Below, one piece after another: positions 1 through 8,084 of a stretch of 64,000 nt of DNA; within the stretch, counting starts at the first letter, position 1, and every line of letters starts with the position of its first letter. The notes under the pieces were generated by a model. It worked only from the letters and a program-made list of their open reading frames with translations, was not told the DNA's origin and made no database searches. The stretch spans positions 1-64,000 of the forward strand of contig JAJZGG010000008.1 in the NCBI GenBank assembly GCA_021804965.1, in the 5' to 3' direction. Position numbers and translations under genes: made by a program. This DNA comes from Acidobacteriota bacterium (GTDB lineage Bacteria > Acidobacteriota > Terriglobia > Terriglobales > Acidobacteriaceae).

Positions 1-293
1 GTCCGATCTGCCGGAAATCGTTACAAACTGCTTCCGAGACCCGATTTCAGGACACCCAATCCTACAGAATGAATTGCAGAAAGGACAAGCGGATAAATGC
101 ATTTATTGCAAGAAGCAGACCGGTGCCATCCTGTGTGGAAGGCGGGCATGGAGCAGCGGCAACGACAGCGGGATGTGGGACGGTGACAAAAAATTCAGAA
201 TCGGGCACCCTTCCCGGGCACTCCAAAGAACGTCCAATGCAGTAAGCGGCCCACGATTGCGGCGCCTCAATGTTCAACCTCCAGGAGTAATGC
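1..293. other. Upstream region without a supported gene
   Basis: No reading frame here has a convincing start, ribosome binding site or recognisable product; the two track ORFs are low-complexity shadows. The last bases carry the CAGGAG-type ribosome binding site of the first gene. I do not see a clear promoter. Confidence 0.6.
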
Positions 294-1244
294 ATGCCCT
301 TGCCGGAATCTTCCCTGCGCCTTGAACTGGAGCAGGCCTACGCGAGCGGCATGGCATTGCCGGAGCATCTGGAGCCGCACCTGGCCTCTGCCATCCATGC
401 CACGCTGGCACGACCCGGGAGCATGGTCCGTGCGATGCTGGCCTGGCAGATGGCGCGGGCCACGGGTCTGGATGCCGAAGGGCAGCGCGGACGCCAGCTT
501 GCCATTGCCATGGAGTACTTCCACACGGCGGCGCTGGTCTTTGACGACCTGCCAGCGATGGATGATGCGACCAGCCGTCGCGGCGTGCCGTGCGTGCATC
601 AGCGATTTGGCGAAGGCGCGGCGATGCTGGCGGCTCTGGCGCTGATCAACCGCGCCTATGGGATGATCTGGTCGGCTGCGGCCGGCCTGCCGCTGGAGCA
701 GCAGCAGGCGGGACTGCGCTACGTCGAGCAGCATCTGGGCGTGGGTGGGCTGCTGCAGGGGCAAAGCCTGGACCTGCACTATGCCCAGGCCCGCAGCGCC
801 CATTCGCCGCAGAGCATTGCCGTGGGCAAAACGGTCTCGCTGATCCGACTGCCGCTGGTGCTGCCGGCAATTCTGGCCGGCAGTGCGCCGCGCCTGATCG
901 AGCGCCTGGAGAGGATTGCCGTGCTGTGGGGGCTGGCGTATCAGTCTCTGGATGATCTGAAGGATGTGCTGCACACCGGGGATGCCTGCGGCAAGACGGC
1001 CCGGCGCGATGCGCTGCTGGAGCGACCGAATCTGGCCCTGGATTGCGGACTGGATGCGGCCTGCATGAAGACAGCCCGGCTGATCCGGCTGGCGGCCGGA
1101 GCGGTGCGCAGGCTGGTGACGGTGCATCCGGAGTATGCCTTCCTGGCATCGATGCGGCTGCAGATGGATGCGGAACTGAATCGGCTGTTGGCGCTGCATC
1201 CGCCGCATCGTGCGCGGCTGGCCGCACTGGCGCTGGCCTCATGA
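294..1244 (+). CDS. Polyprenyl (FPP/GGPP-type) diphosphate synthase
   Basis: A trans-isoprenyl diphosphate synthase that would condense isopentenyl diphosphate with an allylic diphosphate in the cytoplasm, giving a C15-C20 (or longer) chain for quinones, hopanoids or carotenoids. Both aspartate-rich motifs are visible: DDLPAMD at residues 84-90, followed by the expected basic residues (SRRG), and DDLKD near residues 219-223. The N-terminal GGKRxRP-type signature is replaced by PGSMVR, as in some CrtE-like members, so chain length cannot be predicted. The protein has 316 residues, normal for the family. The ATG is placed 6 bases after CAGGAG. Its stop overlaps the next start (ATGA), so it is translationally coupled to an ABC permease; the link to the downstream oxidase-like genes suggests a role in lipid or quinone supply, which is inference. 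Confidence 0.85.
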   Translation: MPLPESSLRLELEQAYASGMALPEHLEPHLASAIHATLARPGSMVRAMLAWQMARATGLDAEGQRGRQLAIAMEYFHTAALVFDDLPAMDDATSRRGVPCVHQRFGEGAAMLAALALINRAYGMIWSAAAGLPLEQQQAGLRYVEQHLGVGGLLQGQSLDLHYAQARSAHSPQSIAVGKTVSLIRLPLVLPAILAGSAPRLIERLERIAVLWGLAYQSLDDLKDVLHTGDACGKTARRDALLERPNLALDCGLDAACMKTARLIRLAAGAVRRLVTVHPEYAFLASMRLQMDAELNRLLALHPPHRARLAALALAS

Positions 1245-2392
1245 TCTTTCTACGACTCATCCTGACCAATCTCAGCCGACACCGTATCCGCACCGCGATC
1301 TCGGTGGCGGGGATTGCCTTTGCCGTGGCGGCCATGCTGACGGTGGTGACGATTCTGCAGGGGGCGGTGGGCATGTTTTCCAGCCTGCTTTCCGCCGACA
1401 GCCAGATTGTGGTCTTTGAGCGCAATGTCGCGGACCTGTTCTTTTCCAGCGTTCCCCAGTCGGCGATGGATGCCATTCCGACGTGGGCGCTGGTGGAGCA
1501 TGCCAACCCGGTTCTGTTTGGGATTGTGGCCAGTCCGACGCAGCCGATCATCACCTGCTTTGGCGTGACGGCGACCGATACGCGGCTGACGCGTGCGACG
1601 TGGGTGGCGGGTTCCGACGCGGCCTTTCACGCGGCAGGGCAGGCGACAGGCAAGGTTGAGGACAGCTCGCAGGGTGCCGACTCCGTGGTGCTGGGCGAAC
1701 GTGCTGCCGAGTTTCTGCATGCGCAACTGCACTCCACGATTGCGCTGGGCAACGGCCACTTCACGGTGGGCGGCATTCTGCGCACGCGCAATGGATTCGA
1801 GGATGGCGGCGTCTTTATGCCGCTGGCCACGGCGCAGCGGTTCTTTCACAAGCAGGGCATTGCCTCGGTGGTCACGGTGAAGTTGCACCATCCCAGCGAT
1901 GCGGCAGCATTCAAGGCCCGGCTGCAGCGGGAGTTTCCCACGCTGATTGCGCTGGAGGATCAGGAGTTCAACAACTCCTATTCGCAGTTCAAGATTTTGA
2001 AGGCCACGGCCTGGGCGGTGGGGTTGGCCGGCGTGTTGATGGGCGGGCTTGGAGTTGCCAACACGATGATCATGTCGGTCTTTACGCGGATTCGCGAGAT
2101 TGCGATTCTGCGCGTGAACGGATTTTCTCCGCTGCAGTTGACGGCACTGATTCTGGGCGAGGCCGCGGTTGTATCGTTCACCGGCTCCGTAGTGGGGCTG
2201 GGAACGGGAGTGCTGGCCGTGATGGTGCTGAAGTCCGTGCCCATGCTGCATGGCTATGTGGATGCCACGATGTCTCCAGGGCTGCTGCTTGCCGTGACGG
2301 CACTGGCCACCGGCACGGGCATTGCCGGAGCGCTGTATCCGGCAGCGTATGCGATGCGGGTGCGTCCGGTGGAGGCGTTGCGTTTTGAATAG
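1241..2392 (+). CDS. ABC transporter permease (FtsX/MacB type)
   Basis: Inner-membrane permease of the type VII (MacB/LolCE-like) ABC superfamily. The N-terminus holds one membrane helix after a short cytoplasmic start (RTAISVAGIAFAVAAML), then a roughly 200-residue periplasmic domain, then three C-terminal helices with the FtsX-domain pattern (GVANTMIMSVFTRIREIAIL and a final RPVEALR). The track starts this ORF 66 codons upstream; the ATG inside the ATGA overlap with the synthase is the sensible start and gives 383 residues. It pairs with the ATPase 4 bases downstream. Such pairs export lipids, peptides or drugs, or act mechanically on envelope factors; the substrate here is unknown. No adaptor (MacA/HlyD) gene is adjacent. 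Confidence 0.85.
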   Translation: MIFLRLILTNLSRHRIRTAISVAGIAFAVAAMLTVVTILQGAVGMFSSLLSADSQIVVFERNVADLFFSSVPQSAMDAIPTWALVEHANPVLFGIVASPTQPIITCFGVTATDTRLTRATWVAGSDAAFHAAGQATGKVEDSSQGADSVVLGERAAEFLHAQLHSTIALGNGHFTVGGILRTRNGFEDGGVFMPLATAQRFFHKQGIASVVTVKLHHPSDAAAFKARLQREFPTLIALEDQEFNNSYSQFKILKATAWAVGLAGVLMGGLGVANTMIMSVFTRIREIAILRVNGFSPLQLTALILGEAAVVSFTGSVVGLGTGVLAVMVLKSVPMLHGYVDATMSPGLLLAVTALATGTGIAGALYPAAYAMRVRPVEALRFE

Positions 2393-2396
2393 CAGC

Positions 2397-3113
2397 ATGG
2401 CAGAGGCCAAAGCCACGACGAAAGAGCCGATTCTGCAGGCCGAGGGACTGACCAAGGCGTACGAGAACGGTGCCATCCCGGTTCTGCATGGAGTCTCCCT
2501 GCAGGTGTATCCGCAGCAGACGGTGGCGCTGTGCGGACCCTCGGGCTGCGGGAAGAGCACGCTGCTGCATCTGCTGGGTGGGCTGGATGCTGCGGACGCC
2601 GGGGAGATCGTGGTGCGCGGCCAGCCGCTGCGTCCGGGGCGGATGGTGCAGAACATGCTGCGCCATCAGGTGGGATTTGTCTTTCAACTGCACAACCTGC
2701 TGCCTGATCTGACGCTGACGGAAAACTGCCTGATTCCCACGGTTGCGGCCGGAGTGCCGCGGGCCGAGGCGATGGAGCGGCTGCACCAGCTGGCGGATCG
2801 GACGGGGCTGAGCCATCGTTTGCAGCAGCGGATCCAGAAGCTCTCCGGCGGAGAGCGACAGCGCACGGCGCTGTGCCGCGCGCTGATGAATCGCCCGTCG
2901 ATTCTGCTGGCCGACGAGCCAACCGGTGCGCTGGACGAGGCGACCAGCCGGCAGATCTTTGCCCTGCTGCTGGAGCTGGTGGACCGCGAAGGGATCACGC
3001 TGGTGATGGCGACGCATGACCGTGCGCTGGCTGCCCGCTGCGATCGGCTGCTGGAGATGCACGATGGAAAGATGATGGACGGCGCAGGCAGCGGCGCGCG
3101 GACAGCGGGGTAA
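2397..3113 (+). CDS. ABC transporter ATP-binding protein (LolD/MacB type)
   Basis: ATPase partner of the preceding permease. All nucleotide-binding motifs are present: Walker A GPSGCGKST, a Q-loop in VGFVFQLHNLL, signature LSGGERQR, Walker B ILLADEPTGALD and the switch histidine in MATHD. The start at 2397 (MAEAKA) is preferred over the track's upstream start, which overlaps the permease; it gives 238 residues, the usual length for stand-alone LolD-like ATPases. The gap to the permease is 4 bases and to the next gene 3 bases, which indicates a single transcript from the synthase to the cytochrome fusion protein. Confidence 0.9.
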   Translation: MAEAKATTKEPILQAEGLTKAYENGAIPVLHGVSLQVYPQQTVALCGPSGCGKSTLLHLLGGLDAADAGEIVVRGQPLRPGRMVQNMLRHQVGFVFQLHNLLPDLTLTENCLIPTVAAGVPRAEAMERLHQLADRTGLSHRLQQRIQKLSGGERQRTALCRALMNRPSILLADEPTGALDEATSRQIFALLLELVDREGITLVMATHDRALAARCDRLLEMHDGKMMDGAGSGARTAG

Positions 3114-3116
3114 TCC

Positions 3117-4973
3117 ATGGCTCGCGTGGCAGCATCCAGTCAGAGTGCGCACCGGGTTGAGCTGGTGCGCTTCACCCTGCTGCATGCCTTCGCCTGGCTG
3201 CTGCTGGCCAACCTGATCGGCGATGGGCTGGCGGTGCTGCTGCTGTTTCCGCATGCGGGGCATTTCCTGGGTCCGCTGACCTATGGCCGCTGGATGCCGG
3301 TTCACATGAACGCCGAGCTGTATGGCTGGGTGGCGCTGCCGCTGGTGGCCTGGCTGTTTCCGCTGTATCGGCTCGAGAGCGCTGCGGCAGCCACCATGGC
3401 ACGGGCTGCGGTCTGGCTGTGGACGATTGCGCTGGCGGCAGGCTCGCTGGACTGGCTGCATGGCCGGGTGACGGGCAAGCTGTTTCTGGACTGGAGCGGC
3501 TATCCGCGCATGCTGTTTCCGTTTGCGCTGGGCCTGCTTTGGCTGGCGCTGACGGTTGCCTACGGGCAGGGGTTTTCCGTGTTGCAGCGGATGCATCGGC
3601 TGCTGGCCGGATTTGGACTTTTGCTGCTGGCGGCGGTGCCGTTCCTGCTGTATCGGGCCACCGATCCGGCCATCTATCCGGCGGTGAATCCGTCGACCGG
3701 TGGACCGACGGGAGCCAGTCAGCTGGAGTCCTCGCTGGCCATTGTGCTGATTCTGTTTCTGCTGCCGCTGGCGCTGGTCCGGCGGCGACCGCTGCAGGGA
3801 CGGGTTCGCGCTGCGGTGGCGCTGAACGTGGGCTATTTCCTGGTGGAGATGGCAGTGCTGGCGGTGCTGCCGCGGCTGAGCGGTGGCGCCGATGCCAGTC
3901 ATCACCTGCCGGTGGAGTATCTGGCGGTTCTGTCGCTGCTGCCGTGGGCGATTCTGACGCCGGCCTATCTGGAGTGTTTCTGCTGGCCGGCTGCGGCGCG
4001 TCGGTGGCTGCGGGCCACGCAGGCGTGGTGGGCGCTGCTGGTGGTGGCCGGGTGCATCAGCTTTCTGCCGGGAGTTCTGGATCGCATCAAGTTCACCGAC
4101 GCGCTGGTGGCACATTCCATTCTGGCGATGGCTGGTTTTGTGACCAGCCTGCTGCTGGTGGTGGCGATTGTGCTGCTGGGCGATGCAGGTGCGCGGCTGG
4201 ATGGCAGGTGGTCGTTCTGGACCTGGAATCTGGCGGCGCTGCTCTATGTGGTGCTGTTTTCGGCTGCCGGATGGGTGGAGGGTGCCGATCCGGCGTTTAC
4301 CATGGTTCCCGGCCCCGTGCGGAATGGCCTGTATCTGCTGCGGCTGCTGCAGGGGATGGCGATGACGGCTGCGGGAGCCGACTGGCTCTTTTCGTTGGCC
4401 GGTGCGCAAGCGGGTGGGCAGGCAGGGAGTGCTGCTGCAGCGTTCGCGTCAAAGAATATGCGGACCATGCCGACGAATGTGCGGCCCATGCCGACTGTGC
4501 GGCACAACGGTGGCGAGCGTAAGGAGAAGCGAAGGGAATCCGCCATGAAGCGAAGACTGCTGCTGGGGTATCAACTGGTGGCTGGTGGCTCCGACGCGGC
4601 AACGGGAGCAGCGCTGCTGCTGGCGCCGCGCCTGACGCTGGGCTGGATGGGCCTGACCGTGGCTCCGGAGCCGATCGTGTTTCTGCAGTACATTGGGGTG
4701 TTTGTGCTGGCGGTGGGATTGAGCTACTGGCTGGTGGCCTTCTCTTCGCAGCCGACGGCCGCGATCCGATGGAGGACGCAGTGGGAGATCACGGCACTGG
4801 TGCGCACGCTGGTGGCCGTCTTTGTGCTGGTGGAGCTTGGGCGGCATGCGCTGGAGCCACGGTGGATCAGTGTGGCGCTGACCGATGGCCTGTATGCCGG
4901 ACTGCAGTGGACCGGCCTGCGACTGGGCTGGCTGATGCCGCGTGAAATCCCCGATGCGAGGTCCCATGGCTGA
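3117..4973 (+). CDS. Polytopic protein resembling heme-copper oxidase subunit I, fused to a 4-TM domain
   Basis: A 618-residue membrane protein in two parts. Residues 1-430 form about 11-12 hydrophobic helices with a pattern recalling CcoN/NorB: a histidine in an early helix (WMPVHMNAELYGW, His63) and one late in the bundle (TDALVAHSILAMAG, His333), placed like the two axial ligands of low-spin heme b. I cannot find the helix VI and VII histidines that bind CuB, so it may carry heme without an oxygen-reducing centre. After a hydrophilic linker with repeated MPT motifs, residues 477-618 form a separate four-helix domain that could start from its own ATG at 4545. The following gene encodes CcoO-like cytochrome domains, which supports a redox role. 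The family assignment is inference from motif layout only. Confidence 0.55.
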   Translation: MARVAASSQSAHRVELVRFTLLHAFAWLLLANLIGDGLAVLLLFPHAGHFLGPLTYGRWMPVHMNAELYGWVALPLVAWLFPLYRLESAAAATMARAAVWLWTIALAAGSLDWLHGRVTGKLFLDWSGYPRMLFPFALGLLWLALTVAYGQGFSVLQRMHRLLAGFGLLLLAAVPFLLYRATDPAIYPAVNPSTGGPTGASQLESSLAIVLILFLLPLALVRRRPLQGRVRAAVALNVGYFLVEMAVLAVLPRLSGGADASHHLPVEYLAVLSLLPWAILTPAYLECFCWPAAARRWLRATQAWWALLVVAGCISFLPGVLDRIKFTDALVAHSILAMAGFVTSLLLVVAIVLLGDAGARLDGRWSFWTWNLAALLYVVLFSAAGWVEGADPAFTMVPGPVRNGLYLLRLLQGMAMTAAGADWLFSLAGAQAGGQAGSAAAAFASKNMRTMPTNVRPMPTVRHNGGERKEKRRESAMKRRLLLGYQLVAGGSDAATGAALLLAPRLTLGWMGLTVAPEPIVFLQYIGVFVLAVGLSYWLVAFSSQPTAAIRWRTQWEITALVRTLVAVFVLVELGRHALEPRWISVALTDGLYAGLQWTGLRLGWLMPREIPDARSHG

Positions 4974-6861
4974 GAGATCGCAGGACAGGACTCCGGTGGC
5001 GGATTCCGTGCTGGCGGCGCTGCCCGGGACGCTCTTTGTTGCCATCACCTATGTCTATTTCCTCATCTTTGCGCAGTTTGGATTTCTGCGCCGGCTGGCC
5101 GAGCTGGGACTGACGCAGCCGATGCTGCGACCGGTGATGGGAGCCATGGCTTTGGGCGGAGTCGGCATCAGCCTGCTGACTCCGCGTGTGAGTCGATGGT
5201 CCTGCCCTCGGCTGCGCCTGCAGCTTGCCTTCTGGGGCTGTGGCTTTGCGGCTGTGCTGACGATGCTGCCGCTGACGCCGTTGCTGGCGACGATGGTGGC
5301 CGCAGGCATCGGGCTGGCTCTGGGCCTGCTTACGGTCACGCTGGTCACGCATCTGCCGCGCTGGACCGGGCCGGGCCATCCGCTGTGGAAGGTGGGCTGG
5401 GGCACGGGTTTGGGTTACCTGGTCTGCAACCTTCCGCCGCTTTTCCAGGCATCCGCAAGCGGGATTGCGACGGTGGCCGCGCTGCTGTGCTTTGCGGCTG
5501 CTGTGCTGGCCCGGCTCTCGAAGCTGTATCCGGAGCCCACTGCGATGCAGCGGGTGGGACCGGCCACGTCCGCGGTGCCACACATGCTGCCACCCTTTCC
5601 GTGGCTCGTGGTCTGGTTCACGGCGCTGGTCTGGCTGGATTCTGCGGCGTTTTACATCATCCAGAACTCCCCGGTGCTGAAGGCCGGAACCTGGTCCGGC
5701 GACCTGCACCTGATGCGGACCGGAGGCCTGCATCTGGCAGCGGCACTGCTGGCGGTGTGGCTGCTGCAGCGGCACGGACTGCGCATCACGCTGACGCTGG
5801 CTCTGGGCATTCTGGGGCTGGCCTGTCTTGCGTTGGCGCATCCGGGCATGATCGGTCTGGCCGCGCTGCTGTATCCGGTGGGGGTTTCGCTTTACTCGGT
5901 GGCGCTGGTGGCAACACCGGCCTTGCTGCTGGCGGGTCCCGCTGCCGGCCGTCGCGCCGGAGCGCTCTACGCCGTGGCCGGATGGATGGGCTCGGCGCTG
6001 GGCATAGGCATGGCTCAGAATCTGCATCATGTGCCGGTATGGTTTGTGCTGGCAGCCTGCCTGCTGTTTGTGTTTCCGCTGCGCCTCTCTGCCTCCGGGT
6101 ATGCGCAGTTGGCCCTGATCCTTGCCGGGATGGCGGTGGCTTGGAGCCTGCAGCGCCAGCCGACGCAGCAGCCGGTCCCGCTGGTGGAGCAGGGAAGGCA
6201 GGTCTACATCGCAGAGGGATGCATCCATTGCCACTCGCAGTATGTGCGGCCGGATTCGCCGGACGTGGCGCTGTGGGGGCCTGCTTCGTCGCTGGCTGAG
6301 ATTCGTCAGCAGCGTCCGCCGCTGATTGGCAATCGCCGACAGGGTCCGGATCTGGCCCAGGTGGGGGCACGCCGCACGCCGCTCTGGCTGCAACTGCATC
6401 TGGAAGATCCGCGAGCGCTGTCTCCAGGTTCGCCGATGCCCAGCTATGCCGGACTGTTTTCCAGCCCGCGGGGCGCAGCGCTGGTGGCCTATCTTTCCAG
6501 CCTGCATGCGCCGGGAGCGGCAGCGCAGCGGGCGGCATGGATGCGCAGTTGGCAGCCCTCGTCTGCGGCGATGGCAGAGAGCCGCAGGCTGGACGGCAGC
6601 CAGCTCTACGGGGAATTTTGCGCCCATTGCCACAGCGGGACGGCAGGCCGGCCGTTTGCTCCGGCATTCGCGGCGCTGGCTGCCGGTCCGGTTTCGCCGA
6701 CGATTCCAGGAGTGGAAGCTGCGGCAGATCCTTCTTTGCAACTTGTTGCCCTTGCGCGCATCAGTAAATATGGCATCCCCGGCACGGAGATGCCAGGTCA
6801 CGAAACTCTTACCGACGCGCAGAGCCTGGCGATTGCCGCTGCGATTCTTCGCCAGCGCTGA
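4966..6861 (+). CDS. MFS-like membrane domain fused to CcoO-type and second cytochrome c domains
   Basis: A 631-residue fusion. Residues 1 to about 400 form some 12 helices arranged like a major facilitator superfamily protein. Residues 410-520 are a clear match to the heme c domain of cbb3 oxidase subunit II (CcoO): EGCIHCHSQYVRP (Cys419, Cys422, His423), then GPDLAQVGARR and HLEDPRALSPGSPMPSY, which contains the Met ligand. A second cytochrome c follows with FCAHCHSG (Cys552, Cys555, His556) and a distal GTEMPGHE. Both heme domains should face the periplasm. The ATG at 4966 overlaps the previous gene by 8 bases and has GAGG upstream. With the preceding oxidase-like subunit it looks like an electron-transfer complex in which an MFS fold replaces the usual CcoO anchor. 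No CcoP or complete CcoN is encoded nearby. Confidence 0.8.
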   Translation: MAERSQDRTPVADSVLAALPGTLFVAITYVYFLIFAQFGFLRRLAELGLTQPMLRPVMGAMALGGVGISLLTPRVSRWSCPRLRLQLAFWGCGFAAVLTMLPLTPLLATMVAAGIGLALGLLTVTLVTHLPRWTGPGHPLWKVGWGTGLGYLVCNLPPLFQASASGIATVAALLCFAAAVLARLSKLYPEPTAMQRVGPATSAVPHMLPPFPWLVVWFTALVWLDSAAFYIIQNSPVLKAGTWSGDLHLMRTGGLHLAAALLAVWLLQRHGLRITLTLALGILGLACLALAHPGMIGLAALLYPVGVSLYSVALVATPALLLAGPAAGRRAGALYAVAGWMGSALGIGMAQNLHHVPVWFVLAACLLFVFPLRLSASGYAQLALILAGMAVAWSLQRQPTQQPVPLVEQGRQVYIAEGCIHCHSQYVRPDSPDVALWGPASSLAEIRQQRPPLIGNRRQGPDLAQVGARRTPLWLQLHLEDPRALSPGSPMPSYAGLFSSPRGAALVAYLSSLHAPGAAAQRAAWMRSWQPSSAAMAESRRLDGSQLYGEFCAHCHSGTAGRPFAPAFAALAAGPVSPTIPGVEAAADPSLQLVALARISKYGIPGTEMPGHETLTDAQSLAIAAAILRQR

Positions 6862-6892
6862 GGCCTGGTGCGTCGGGAAATCCCAGAGGCGC

Positions 6893-7882
6893 ATGCGATA
6901 TCCCGATTCGGACCACTGCCGCAACGGAAGATTCTTCAATCCCGGCATCGCTCCCCACACGCTGAAAGATGTGCTGCGCTGGCGGCGTACAAGCGTTCCG
7001 GGCCCGTGGCGACGGACGATTCCCGCCCCTGCCGGCGCTGCCCCGGAGCCACGCGTGATGGGCGGAGAACTGGCCGTCACCTTCGTTGGCCACTCGACCG
7101 TACTGTTGCAGACCGAGGGGCTGAATATTCTGACCGACCCGATCTGGAGTGAGCGCTGCAGCCCGGTGTCCTGGGCTGGTCCGCGTCGCCACCGCATGGC
7201 CGGCATCCGTCTGGAAGAGCTGCCGAAGATCGATCTGATCCTGCTGAGCCACAACCACTACGACCATTGCGATCTGCCCACGCTGCGGCATCTGGTGCAG
7301 CGGGATGCTCCGGCGATTGCCTGTCCGCTGGGGCTGGCGCGGCTGCTGCGCAGGCTGGGCTTTCGGCAGATTGTGGAGCTGGACTGGAGGCAGAGCGCGC
7401 CCTTTGGCGCTGCCACCCTGCACTGTGTGCGTGCGCAGCACTTTGCCGCGCGCGGCCTGTTGGACCGCTACCGGACGCTGTGGTGCGGCTGGGCGGTGGC
7501 GCTGCCTTCGGGCACGCTGTACTTTGCCGGAGACTCCGGCTTTGGACCATTCTTTTCCGAGATTGCCCGCGACCTGGGACCGATCCGGCTGGCCATGCTG
7601 CCGATTGGAGCCTATCAGCCGGAGTGGTTCATGGGCAGTGTGCACATGAGTCCGGCGGAGGCGGTTGCCGTGCATCGCATCCTGCAGCCCGAGGAGTCGA
7701 TTGCCATCCACTACGGCACCTTCTCACTGGCCGACGATGGCGAACTGGACCCGGTGCTGGCGCTTGAGGCGGAGTTGCGGCGCAACCCTCCGCCGACGCC
7801 GTTTCGCATGATTTCTGAAGGGCAGTGCCACCGGATGCCAGCCCCGGAGAGCGATCGTGCCGAGGAGCCGGTGTTGGCCTGA
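6893..7882 (+). CDS. Metallo-beta-lactamase-fold hydrolase, NAPE-PLD/UlaG-like
   Basis: A 329-residue zinc hydrolase of the metallo-beta-lactamase fold. It shows the core signature HNHYDHCD near residue 119, an upstream FVGHSTVLLQ strand typical of the NAPE-PLD/RomA group, the TLYFAGDSGFG metal-bridging aspartate and a late histidine (IAIHYGTF). These proteins hydrolyse phosphodiester or lactone-type bonds; N-acyl-phosphatidylethanolamine phospholipase D is the best known relative, but the substrate here cannot be read from sequence. The track starts far upstream inside the cytochrome gene in another frame; ATG 6893 fits the family's N-terminus (NGRFFNPG). It lies 31 bases downstream of the cytochrome fusion and may be cotranscribed with it. 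Confidence 0.85.
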   Translation: MRYPDSDHCRNGRFFNPGIAPHTLKDVLRWRRTSVPGPWRRTIPAPAGAAPEPRVMGGELAVTFVGHSTVLLQTEGLNILTDPIWSERCSPVSWAGPRRHRMAGIRLEELPKIDLILLSHNHYDHCDLPTLRHLVQRDAPAIACPLGLARLLRRLGFRQIVELDWRQSAPFGAATLHCVRAQHFAARGLLDRYRTLWCGWAVALPSGTLYFAGDSGFGPFFSEIARDLGPIRLAMLPIGAYQPEWFMGSVHMSPAEAVAVHRILQPEESIAIHYGTFSLADDGELDPVLALEAELRRNPPPTPFRMISEGQCHRMPAPESDRAEEPVLA

Positions 7883-8084
7883 GATCCCGGCGCGAGTCTG
7901 CCGCTGGCGAATGATTCCTCCCGAAGTTTCTTCGGATCGGCTCTCTGCGGGCGTAGCATGTTGGGATGGAAGTCGAAGCTGGCGGTATGCGGCATTGCGG
8001 ATGCGGGTGGCAATGCACTCCGGGGATCGATCGCTCAGCAGAAATCCAAAGCCGAAACAATCTTAGCCAGAGGGATGAGTCAGC

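Noticed and set aside
267-1208. Long minus-strand ORF opposite the polyprenyl synthase
   Set aside because: Gln/Arg/His-rich translation typical of the antisense of a high-GC gene, with no domain; the + strand gene has complete motifs.
6326-6892. N-terminal extension of the beta-lactamase-fold protein into the cytochrome gene
   Set aside because: The extension is read out of frame within the cytochrome coding sequence and has no homology; ATG 6893 suits the family.
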